A stretch of 7,063 nucleotides of DNA from Gordonia sp. (in: high G+C Gram-positive bacteria) (GTDB lineage: Bacteria > Actinomycetota > Actinomycetes > Mycobacteriales > Mycobacteriaceae). A model generated the notes under the pieces. That model ran no database searches, had not been told where the DNA came from, and saw nothing but the letters and a program-made list of their open reading frames with translations. This document shows, one piece after another, positions 1-7,063 of the stretch. Position 1 is the first letter of the stretch. The number at the start of each line of letters is the position of its first letter. Position numbers and translations under genes: made by a program. Location of the stretch: assembly GCA_030152405.1 (NCBI GenBank), contig JASLJL010000194.1, forward strand, positions 1-7,063. The letters run 5' to 3'.

Positions 1-1
1 T

Positions 2-1901
<1,900 letters not shown>

Positions 1902-1903
<2 letters not shown>

Positions 1904-1928
1904 TCCCGTCGTCTCAGCGACGGTGATC
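1902..1928. terminator. Candidate bidirectional terminator hairpin between convergent genes
   Basis: CCGTCG (1906-1911) and CGACGG (1918-1923) form a perfect 6-bp stem around a 6-nt loop. GATC at 1902-1905 and 1925-1928 can extend it by four pairs if T1924 bulges out. The ligA stop codon lies in the 5' arm and the ACT gene stop (1914-1916, minus strand) lies in the loop. No T-tract follows on either side, so this is not a canonical intrinsic terminator. Tract-less hairpins are common candidates in actinobacteria. Position between convergent genes is the main support. Confidence 0.4.
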
Positions 1929-2573
1929 GATGACGGTGCTGATGATCCCGGTGAGGTAACCGAGGCGAGCGACCTCGGACGGACGGAACTCGGGTCCGCC
2001 CGTGCGGCCGAGCATGAGCGCCTTCGAGCCGTCGCCGAGAGGAGCGGCGACGAGCGTCGTGTCCATGTCCAGCCAGATCTGCGGAGCCCAGTCCAGGTCG
2101 CCGGCAAAACTGGTGGCCGCGGTCAGCGGCAGCCAGTCGGCCCGTTCCAGCGGTGTCTCCGGGGCGCCGGAACTGCCGAACAGGGTGAGGACGTCGACGC
2201 CCGGTCGCGCCACGATCATCGCCCAGGACGCCCGCAGGACTCGGGGAGCGAGGTCGACGAGCACTTGGAGACGATCAGTCTCGGCGGTCGCGACCACGTC
2301 GATCAGTTCGAGTTCCTGATGAGTGTCGAGCACGTCGGAGAACGGACGCAGGGATTCGACACGGACGTCGTCGACGTTCTCCGCGGCGGTGATGAGGGTG
2401 TCGGGGAGCGCGCTGGCCGGCAGGTCGACGACGATGTCGTCGACCGCGTAGCCGTCACCGCGCTCGATCACCTCGAGTGACGCGATGTCGGCTCCGACGG
2501 CGCCCAGCTCCACGGCGAGCATGCCGAGGCTGCCGGGCCGGTCGGAGAGTCGGAGGCGCAGTAGGTACGACAC
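1914..2573 (-). CDS. ACT domain protein with GAF-like C-terminal half (Rv3013-type)
   Basis: The product has 219 residues. Residues 3-72 form an ACT domain, a small-molecule (often amino acid) binding fold. They begin YLLRLRLSDRPGSLGMLA, the usual first strand, glycine loop and first helix. The rest is less defined: from about 98 to 215 the pattern (helix, WAMIVAR strand, TLVAAPLG, LMLGRTGG, FRP-SEV helix) resembles a GAF domain, which is my inference. No DNA-binding, kinase or enzyme signature is visible, so the protein looks like a sensor without an output domain. Place and content match M. tuberculosis Rv3013, annotated as an ACT-domain protein of unknown role. The start is GTG at 2573, which puts the ACT strand directly at the N-terminus. 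It lies 6 nt after the upstream YbjQ stop with no clear Shine-Dalgarno, so translation is probably coupled to that gene. Confidence 0.88.
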   Translation of the reverse strand: MSYLLRLRLSDRPGSLGMLAVELGAVGADIASLEVIERGDGYAVDDIVVDLPASALPDTLITAAENVDDVRVESLRPFSDVLDTHQELELIDVVATAETDRLQVLVDLAPRVLRASWAMIVARPGVDVLTLFGSSGAPETPLERADWLPLTAATSFAGDLDWAPQIWLDMDTTLVAAPLGDGSKALMLGRTGGPEFRPSEVARLGYLTGIISTVIDHRR

Positions 2574-2579
2574 GCAGCG

Positions 2580-2984
2580 CTACTGCTGCGGTGCGGGCTG
2601 GCCGGGAGCCATCTGCTGGCCGTGCGGCTGTGCGTACTGGACGGCGGGCGCCGGTCCGCCGTCGGCGGCGCGGACACCCACCGCGGTGCCGTAGGCGCAG
2701 ACCTCGACGCCGCCGCCACCCGCGTACTCGGTGGTCTCGAAACGGAATGCGACGACGGCGTTCGCGCCTCGGCCCTGCGCCTCGGCGGCGAGACGGCTGA
2801 GCGCCTCCTGGCGGCACTCGTGCAGGAGCTGCGTGATGCCCTTGAGCTCGCCTCCAGCCAGCGACTTCAGGCCTGCGCCGATGTTGGAGCCGATGTGGCG
2901 GGACCGCACAGTGAGGCCGAAGCACTCACCGAAGACGTGCTCGATCCGGTAGCCCGGCAGCTCGTTCGTCGTGACGATGATCAT
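2580..2984 (-). CDS. YbjQ/UPF0145 family protein with Pro/Gln-rich tail
   Basis: The product has 134 residues. The N-terminus MIIVTTNELPGY and the segments VRSRHIGSNIGAGLKS and ANAVVAFRFET are characteristic of the YbjQ (UPF0145) family. Databases often label it heavy-metal-binding, but to my knowledge its biochemical role is unproven. Family members are small cytoplasmic proteins of roughly 105 residues. Here residues 1-105 hold the core and about 106-134 add a tail rich in Pro, Gln, Ala and Gly. The frame is open further upstream to 3182, but that extension is Arg-rich and unlike the family, so I chose ATG at 2984, where the family normally begins. The core contains a cysteine at 22, one at 57 in HECRQE and one at 96. 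There is no signal peptide. It is first in a two-gene unit with the ACT gene and divergent from gatC. A -10-like hexamer lies 7 nt before the ATG, suggesting a leaderless transcript. Confidence 0.88.
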   Translation of the reverse strand: MIIVTTNELPGYRIEHVFGECFGLTVRSRHIGSNIGAGLKSLAGGELKGITQLLHECRQEALSRLAAEAQGRGANAVVAFRFETTEYAGGGGVEVCAYGTAVGVRAADGGPAPAVQYAQPHGQQMAPGQPAPQQ

Positions 2985-2991
2985 GTCACTC

Positions 2992-2997
2992 AGGCTA
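2992..2997 (-). promoter_or_regulatory. Candidate -10 box of a leaderless promoter for the YbjQ/ACT unit
   Basis: On the minus strand this reads TAGCCT, matching the actinobacterial TAnnnT -10 pattern. It ends 7 nt before the ATG at 2984, so initiation would fall at or within a base of the start codon. There is no purine-rich Shine-Dalgarno before that ATG, as expected of a leaderless message. The -35 region is poor (TGGCCG at 17-bp spacing). Confidence 0.45.
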
Positions 2998-3104
2998 CGT
3001 CGCGCGGCGATCGTCGGCCACCGCAGGCACCGGTCCGATTCATCTGACTGGATGACGGCGTCGGCGGGGACGGAGGCGACTGCGGCACGACGACGGCGTT
3101 CCCA

Positions 3105-3110
3105 TATCCT
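3105..3110 (+). promoter_or_regulatory. Candidate -10 box for gatCA
   Basis: TATCCT fits the TAnnnT pattern and is among the few A/T-containing hexamers in the 173-nt divergent region. Transcription from about 3117 would give a leader of roughly 40 nt, including the purine-rich ribosome site AGAGAGG (3144-3150) placed 7 nt before the gatC ATG. No good -35 is visible. Confidence 0.4.
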
Positions 3111-3157
3111 GGAGGGCGTCCAAATCCATCTGCGCCGTAGGCGAGAGAGGTCCGGCG

Positions 3158-3472
3158 ATGTCACCCGAACCCGAGTCCGCAATCAGTCGCGACGAGGTCG
3201 CGCACCTGGCGCGTCTGTCGCGTCTGGCACTGAGCGACGCTGAGCTGGATCAGTACGCGAGCCAACTGGATTCGATCCTCACCCACGTCGCACAGGTCGC
3301 CGAGGTGGCCGCCGACGACGTTCCGCCGACGGCTCATCCCGCCGACCTGCAGAATGTGCTGCGGCCCGATGTCGTGGTTCCGTCCCTGACGCCCGACCAG
3401 GCGCTGTCGGGCGCGCCCGCCGTCGAACAAGAGCGTTTCGCCGTCCCGCAGATCCTCGGGGAGGAACAGTGA
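3158..3472 (+). CDS. gatC: Asp-tRNA(Asn)/Glu-tRNA(Gln) amidotransferase subunit C
   Basis: GatC is the small structural subunit that wraps around GatA and GatB and stabilises the GatCAB complex. That complex converts mischarged Glu-tRNA(Gln) or Asp-tRNA(Asn) to the correct amide in the cytoplasm. The product has 104 residues, close to the usual 95-100. The family pattern is clear: [19 protein letters not shown] near residues 9-27, then the helix with [12 protein letters not shown]. Near 55-75 comes the [15 protein letters not shown] segment, a hallmark of GatC. The ATG start has a good ribosome site, AGAGAGG, 7 nt upstream. The last codons overlap the gatA start in GTGA, so the two subunits are translationally coupled, as expected for parts of one complex. 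Confidence 0.97.
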   Translation: MSPEPESAISRDEVAHLARLSRLALSDAELDQYASQLDSILTHVAQVAEVAADDVPPTAHPADLQNVLRPDVVVPSLTPDQALSGAPAVEQERFAVPQILGEEQ

Positions 3473-4968
3473 CCGAGACCAGTACCCGCGCAGCCGGGGA
3501 GATCACCGGCCTCACCGCCGCCGAACTCGCGGGCAAGATCGCATCTCGCGAACTGTCGTCGGTCGAGGTGACGCAGGCGCATCTCGACCGGATCGCGGAG
3601 ATCGACGGTGAACTCGGCGCGTTTCTGCACGTCGGAGCCGCGGAAGCACTCGACGCGGCGAGGGCCGCAGACGCCGCCATCGCCGCGGGCGAGTCGCCGA
3701 GCGGCCTCGCGGGTGTGCCGATCGCGTTGAAGGACGTCTTCACCACCGTCGACGCGCCCACCACCTGCGGTTCGAAGATCCTCGAGGGATGGACCGCACC
3801 GTACGACGCGACCCTCACGCAGCGTCTGCGTGCCGCGGGCATCCCGATCCTCGGCAAAACGAACATGGACGAGTTCGCGATGGGTTCGTCCACCGAGAAC
3901 TCGGCCTACCAGGTGACCCGCAATCCGTGGGACGTCGAACGCATTCCGGGCGGGTCGGGCGGCGGCAGTGCGGCCGCACTCGCGTCGTTCCAGGCGCCGC
4001 TCGCTATCGGCACCGACACCGGCGGCTCGATCCGTCAGCCTGCGGCGGTCACCGCCACCGTCGGCGTGAAGCCGACGTACGGCACCGTCTCACGCTACGG
4101 TCTCGTGGCCTGCGCGTCGTCGCTCGACCAGGGCGGGCCCTGCGGTCGGACGGTCCTCGACACCGCGCTGCTGCACGAGGTCATCGCCGGGCACGACCCG
4201 CGCGACTCCACCTCGATCGACGCTCCCGTGCCGGATGTGGTCGGCGCGGCCCGCGCGGGTGCGGCCGGCGACCTCACGGGTGTCCGCATCGGCGTCGTGA
4301 AGCAGTTGCAGGGCGAGGGCTACCAAGCCGGCGTGCTCGAGTCGTTCCAGCAGGCGTGCGCCACGCTGACCTCGCTCGGCGCGACGATCGTCGAGGTCGA
4401 CTGCCCGAACTTCTCCTACGCGCTGGGCGCGTACTACCTGATCCTCCCGTCGGAGGTGTCGAGCAACCTCGCACGCTTCGACGCGATGCGATACGGACTT
4501 CGGGTGGGCGACGACGGCACGCACAGTGCCGACGAGGTCATGGCACTCACTCGGGCGGCCGGATTCGGTCCGGAAGTGAAGCGCCGCATCATGATCGGCA
4601 CGTACGCACTCAGCTCCGGCTACTACGACGCCTACTACGGCCAGGCGCAGAAGGTCCGCACGCTCATCGCCCAGGACTTCGCCAAGGCCTACCAGGACGT
4701 CGACGTGCTGATCTCCCCGACGACGCCGACCACGGCGTTCAAGCTCGGCGAGAAGGTCGACGATCCGCTGGCGATGTACCTGTTCGACCTGTGCACACTG
4801 CCGGTGAACCTGGCGGGCACCGCCGCGATGTCGGTGCCGTCGGGCACCGCGAGCGACGGCGGCGCAGTGCTCCCGGTGGGCCTGCAGATCATGGCGCCGG
4901 CTCTCGCCGACGATCGTCTGTACCGCGTCGGCGCGGCCTACGAGGCGGCTCGCGGCCCGGTCGTCTGA
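3469..4968 (+). CDS. gatA: Asp-tRNA(Asn)/Glu-tRNA(Gln) amidotransferase subunit A
   Basis: GatA is the glutaminase subunit of GatCAB, an amidase-signature enzyme. It releases ammonia from glutamine, which passes to GatB for amidation of the mischarged tRNA. The product has 499 residues, normal for the family. The Ser-cisSer-Lys triad is visible as K88 (in PIALKDV), S163 (in [10 protein letters not shown]) and S187 (in [13 protein letters not shown]). The spacing matches the known K79, S154 and S178 of the Staphylococcus aureus enzyme with a constant offset of nine. The GTG start shares four bases with the gatC stop and has GGGGAGGA just upstream. The last 31 nt overlap the end of the convergent hydrolase gene. 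gatB is absent from the window. In mycobacteria it lies a little downstream, beyond pfkA, so here it probably lies past the right edge. Confidence 0.98.
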   Translation: MTETSTRAAGEITGLTAAELAGKIASRELSSVEVTQAHLDRIAEIDGELGAFLHVGAAEALDAARAADAAIAAGESPSGLAGVPIALKDVFTTVDAPTTCGSKILEGWTAPYDATLTQRLRAAGIPILGKTNMDEFAMGSSTENSAYQVTRNPWDVERIPGGSGGGSAAALASFQAPLAIGTDTGGSIRQPAAVTATVGVKPTYGTVSRYGLVACASSLDQGGPCGRTVLDTALLHEVIAGHDPRDSTSIDAPVPDVVGAARAGAAGDLTGVRIGVVKQLQGEGYQAGVLESFQQACATLTSLGATIVEVDCPNFSYALGAYYLILPSEVSSNLARFDAMRYGLRVGDDGTHSADEVMALTRAAGFGPEVKRRIMIGTYALSSGYYDAYYGQAQKVRTLIAQDFAKAYQDVDVLISPTTPTTAFKLGEKVDDPLAMYLFDLCTLPVNLAGTAAMSVPSGTASDGGAVLPVGLQIMAPALADDRLYRVGAAYEAARGPVV

Positions 4969-6146
4969 CAGCGGGTCGGGAGCTCGCCGACCGCGAGCCC
5001 CTGTTCGACGCCGTAGTGGTGCCCCGAACCGACAGGACCGTCCAGCGCGACGGCCAGGTCGATCGCCGTCCCGATGAGCGACAGTCCGGGGACCCACGGG
5101 AGGTCGTGCCGGGGCGCGCCCGTCGCCACGGTGTCCGCCGTGCGGTGGGGAGCGCGCCACAGGAGTGTCGTGTCGAAGTCGGCGACCGGATCGGTGTCGT
5201 TCACCAGCACCACGCGCGGTGCACACGCCTCGAGCGGCTCGATCGTGTTCGCAGGCGGACCCGACAGCACGGTCCCTGCCACCTCGACGTGATTTCGCGC
5301 GGCCCAGGCTCGGGCGGCGTCGGCCCCGATGGCGCCGAGGCTCTGCCCGAACAGGTAGATGCGCGGCCGGTGCCGGTGGTGACGGAGCCGCTGGTCGAGG
5401 GCTCGGACCACGGCCGTCGCGCTGTCGCCCGCGGTTGCGGGCGAACGCACGTAGGCCTTCCACGACGGGACGTCGGAGTACTGCATCGACAGGAATGACA
5501 CGTCGCCGCGGAAGTAGTCCTCGAACCCGGTGACGGCACTCGCATCCACCCATCCCGAACCGGTCGGGACGACGATCACGACGTTGTCGGTGGGCTCGCC
5601 GGAGGCCGCCCAGCGGTCGATCAGAGTGCGCGCGCGGGCGTCCAGATCGGACGTCCCGTCCAATCGCGAGTACGTGAGGGCCCGGTCGGCGGGCACGTCC
5701 GGCGTCGATGCGTGCGCCTGGGCCGCAGTGCCGCCGATCAATGCGGCGAGCAGCGCGCCGATCGCCCACACTCGACCGGGGAGTGTGACGACGGCGATCG
5801 CGACCGCGAGGGGAACTCCGGCCACCGCGGCGACCCAACCGATCCCCGGCGCCGCGGTGCCGAGCCCGTCCGCCACCTCGACCTGCCATTTCAGGGATGC
5901 GACGAGGATCGCGGCGGCCAGCACGCTCGCCCCCGCCACGACCTCGGTCGGCGTTCCGCGGTGCTCGCGTCGACGTACTCGGCGCACCAGCGCCGTCGAC
6001 ACTGCTCCGACTCCCATCCCGACCAGCATCAGCGCGGTTCCGATCACAGCGGTGAGCACGGCCGGGCGCGGGAGCTGTCCGGGGGCGAGGGCGAGCGCCC
6101 AACCGAGAAGACCGCCGACGAGGACGCCGGTCGACACGCGCTTCAT
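4938..6146 (-). CDS. Membrane-anchored alpha/beta-hydrolase (Abhydrolase_9-like)
   Basis: The product has 402 residues. About five hydrophobic segments (roughly 5-22, 29-53, 66-86, 100-122 and 125-145) precede a soluble domain from about 150. Basic loops (RRVRRR at 55-60) fit an inside N-terminus and place the soluble domain outside the membrane. That domain has an alpha/beta-hydrolase pattern: nucleophile elbow GQSLG with S269, likely acid D319 in [10 protein letters not shown], and likely histidine H376 in SGHHYG. From recall, this membrane-plus-catalytic layout matches the actinobacterial Abhydrolase_9 family, whose substrate is unknown. Esterase or lipase activity is inference. I chose ATG at 6146 because it overlaps the upstream phospholipase stop (ATGA) and is followed directly by the first membrane segment. 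The frame is open further upstream, but that part is the Arg-rich shadow of the phospholipase gene. No strong Shine-Dalgarno is visible, consistent with coupling. The 3' end overlaps convergent gatA by 31 nt. Confidence 0.82.
   Translation of the reverse strand: MKRVSTGVLVGGLLGWALALAPGQLPRPAVLTAVIGTALMLVGMGVGAVSTALVRRVRRREHRGTPTEVVAGASVLAAAILVASLKWQVEVADGLGTAAPGIGWVAAVAGVPLAVAIAVVTLPGRVWAIGALLAALIGGTAAQAHASTPDVPADRALTYSRLDGTSDLDARARTLIDRWAASGEPTDNVVIVVPTGSGWVDASAVTGFEDYFRGDVSFLSMQYSDVPSWKAYVRSPATAGDSATAVVRALDQRLRHHRHRPRIYLFGQSLGAIGADAARAWAARNHVEVAGTVLSGPPANTIEPLEACAPRVVLVNDTDPVADFDTTLLWRAPHRTADTVATGAPRHDLPWVPGLSLIGTAIDLAVALDGPVGSGHHYGVEQGLAVGELPTRCQTTGPRAAS
4971..4994 (+). terminator. Weak hairpin just after gatA
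   Basis: GTCGG (4975-4979) pairs with CCGAC (4987-4991), and GCG (4971-4973) with CGC (4992-4994) if G4974 bulges. This gives an 8-bp stem starting 3 nt after the gatA stop. It lies inside the coding end of the opposing hydrolase gene and has no T-tract. Such stems arise easily in G+C-rich DNA, so this is only a possible gatA transcript end. Confidence 0.25.
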
Positions 6147-6751
6147 CGGGTCGCTCGCAGTGTCGAGACGCCGCGCATCATGGTCGTCGACACGAGGTCG
6201 CCCGTCGATTCGGGGGTGGGCGCCGCCCAGTCCTGGCGCCACGAGTTGGCGTCGAGGCCCGCGCCGGCCATGCCTGCGGCGGCGTCGCAGACGGGATTCG
6301 TGCACGAGTCGTGCATGGCCTCCACAAGCGTCGAGTCGAGGGCCCGGCGCGCCCAGCGGGCCGCGGGGCGTCCGGTGCGGTCGCCGTATCGGAGGAGGTC
6401 GTAGCCGAAGTCGTGGCTGCGGCACAGCGGCTCGAAGCGTTCCGGGAGCGGGATCGGCGACGAGCAGTCGCCGGCCGGGTTCACCGGTCGTCCGTCCTCC
6501 AGCACCGGCCGGTAGCCCATCACTTTCGTGAAATCGGCGGGCAGGGCGTCGAGGGCGCGGTCCGGGTGATCGCCGACGAGGGCCGCGATCGTCCGTTCGC
6601 TGGGGTTGGTCACCGGGCCGATCGTCGTGGGCGCGTTCGCCGATGCCGACGCGGCGGCAGCTGTGCCCAGCACCAACGTCGCGAAGAGCGCGATGAGGGC
6701 GCCGGCGACGGCGCGGCGCGTGACGATTCGGACGGTCAGGTTCTCGGTCAT
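6143..6751 (-). CDS. Secreted prokaryotic phospholipase A2
   Basis: The product has 202 residues. The first 38 or so form a Sec-type signal peptide: TRR at 11-13, a hydrophobic core to about 32, and likely cleavage after ASASA. The mature part contains the prokaryotic PLA2 signature, CRSHDFGYD. By alignment from memory to the Streptomyces violaceoruber enzyme, H113 is the catalytic histidine, D139 (in RRALDSTL) its partner, and D95 and D114 calcium ligands. C96-C110 and C150-C155 would be the two disulfides. PLA2 hydrolyses the sn-2 ester of phospholipids, giving a fatty acid and a lysophospholipid. The extra 50 residues or so before the core (about 40-90) are not assigned. I chose ATG at 6751 over an in-frame GTG at 6817. 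It has GAAGG 8 nt upstream and makes the signal peptide N-terminal. Its stop overlaps the hydrolase start, so the two are one unit. Confidence 0.88.
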   Translation of the reverse strand: MTENLTVRIVTRRAVAGALIALFATLVLGTAAAASASANAPTTIGPVTNPSERTIAALVGDHPDRALDALPADFTKVMGYRPVLEDGRPVNPAGDCSSPIPLPERFEPLCRSHDFGYDLLRYGDRTGRPAARWARRALDSTLVEAMHDSCTNPVCDAAAGMAGAGLDANSWRQDWAAPTPESTGDLVSTTMMRGVSTLRATR

Positions 6752-6759
6752 GTCGACTA

Positions 6760-6764
6760 CCTTC
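6760..6764 (-). promoter_or_regulatory. Ribosome binding site deciding the phospholipase start
   Basis: On the minus strand this reads GAAGG, 8 nt before the ATG at 6751. It favours that start over the in-frame GTG at 6817, which would add 22 residues before the signal peptide. Confidence 0.65.
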
Positions 6765-6830
6765 GCGCCGTCGAGCACTACGCCGGATCGCCCTCGGAAG
6801 TGATTGTGGTGCGCCACTTCTCGGTGATGT

Positions 6831-6852
6831 CGGCGGGTGTTCTCACCCGCCG
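6831..6852. repeat. Perfect 9-bp inverted repeat between divergent genes
   Basis: CGGCGGGTG (6831-6839) and CACCCGCCG (6844-6852) are exact reverse complements around a 4-nt spacer TTCT. The element sits 80 nt before the phospholipase ATG and 65 nt before the GTG at 6918. It could be an operator for either gene or an RNA hairpin. There is no T-tract, and a terminator makes little sense between two divergent genes. The rest of 6752-6917 holds only a weak second stem (CTCCC 6866-6870 with GGGAG 6879-6883). Confidence 0.5.
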
Positions 6853-6905
6853 GTAGTGGTCGGATCTCCCTCTCGCGGGGGAGGTGCGGCCCGTCGGTGA
6901 CGATC

Positions 6906-6911
6906 TACGGT
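6906..6911 (+). promoter_or_regulatory. Candidate -10 box of a leaderless promoter for the right-edge gene
   Basis: TACGGT fits TAnnnT and ends 6 nt before the GTG at 6918, so transcription would begin at or beside the start codon. No good -35 lies upstream. Confidence 0.35.
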
Positions 6912-6917
6912 CGAAGG

Positions 6918-7063
6918 GTGAAACGTCTGTCCCGTACCAGAGCCGCGCTCGAGGCCGTGTCGTTCGACTCGGTGCCCGATCCGGCTGTCCGGCACTATCT
7001 GAACAACCGCTGGAACTGGTTCGGAATGCTGCTCGCCGCGAGCATGACGGCCATCACCTGGCC
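6918..7063 (+). CDS. Start of an unrecognised, probably membrane-associated protein (3' partial)
   Basis: Only the first 48 codons are visible and the frame is open to the right edge. The N-terminus is basic (VKRLSRTR), followed by a short amphipathic stretch around PDPAVRHYLNN. Then comes WNWFGMLLAASMTAITW, which looks like the beginning of a first membrane segment. I do not recognise the family. Two starts are possible. GTG at 6918 has a -10-like TACGGT just upstream and would be leaderless. GTG at 6897 is in frame and adds seven residues, with GGGGGAGG at 6877-6884 but a long 12-nt gap. It is divergent from the phospholipase gene. In mycobacteria pfkA follows gatA, and this N-terminus does not look like a phosphofructokinase. 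That it is a real gene rests on codon pattern and coherent composition only. Confidence 0.6.
   Translation, partial: MKRLSRTRAALEAVSFDSVPDPAVRHYLNNRWNWFGMLLAASMTAITW

Noticed and set aside
2985..3182. N-terminal extension of the YbjQ protein to a start at 3182
   Set aside because: The added 66 residues are Arg-rich, unlike the family, and would cross the divergent promoter region and the gatC start.
3789..5498. A 569-codon open frame on the plus strand inside and beyond gatA
   Set aside because: Arg-rich low-complexity translation in the wrong frame of gatA, then antisense to the hydrolase. No family resemblance and no ribosome site.
4090..6102. A 670-codon open frame on the minus strand across gatA and the hydrolase gene
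   Set aside because: It is extremely rich in Arg, Gly and His with no recognisable domain, and overlaps two well-supported genes in other frames. It is a shadow produced by the high G+C content.
6147..6425. N-terminal extension of the hydrolase to 6425
   Set aside because: The added 93 residues are the out-of-frame reading of the phospholipase gene. The ATG at 6146 has the coupled overlap and leads directly into the first membrane segment.
5530..6531. A 333-codon plus-strand frame opposite the hydrolase and phospholipase
   Set aside because: It is Ser/Thr/Pro/Arg-rich antisense shadow with no motif. The opposite strand has clear catalytic motifs and a signal peptide.

Overview
The window is chromosomal DNA of a very G+C-rich actinobacterium. 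Its core order is ligA, then an ACT-domain gene on the opposite strand, then gatC and gatA. From memory this is the arrangement around Mycobacterium tuberculosis ligA (Rv3014c), Rv3013, gatC (Rv3012c) and gatA (Rv3011c). I therefore infer a member of the Mycobacteriales (Gordonia, Williamsia, Tsukamurella, Rhodococcus or similar). The genus cannot be fixed from this sequence alone.

Layout. (1) Positions 2-1903, + strand: the NAD+-dependent DNA ligase LigA, lacking only its N-terminal part because it runs off the left edge. (2) Positions 1914-2984, - strand: a tight two-gene unit transcribed toward ligA, made of a YbjQ/UPF0145 protein followed 6 nt later by an ACT-domain protein. It ends 10 nt from the ligA stop, and a hairpin lies over the junction. 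(3) Positions 2985-3157: a divergent promoter region. (4) Positions 3158-4968, + strand: gatC and gatA with overlapping stop and start, encoding two of the three subunits of the Asp-tRNA(Asn)/Glu-tRNA(Gln) amidotransferase. gatB is not in the window. (5) Positions 4938-6751, - strand: a coupled pair, a secreted prokaryotic phospholipase A2 followed by a multi-pass membrane alpha/beta-hydrolase. The end of the hydrolase gene overlaps the end of gatA by 31 nt. (6) Positions 6752-6917: a divergent intergenic region with a perfect 9-bp inverted repeat. (7) Position 6918 to the right edge, + strand: the start of an unrecognised, probably membrane-associated protein.

The left two thirds is housekeeping: DNA replication and repair, plus indirect aminoacyl-tRNA synthesis. 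The accessory part is the phospholipase/hydrolase pair, predicted to act outside the membrane on lipids or esters. No stretch above 300 bases lacks a gene. I saw no tRNA, rRNA, CRISPR array, insertion sequence or prophage remnant. The points most worth following are the phospholipase/hydrolase pair, the ACT plus GAF-like protein, and two likely leaderless starts.
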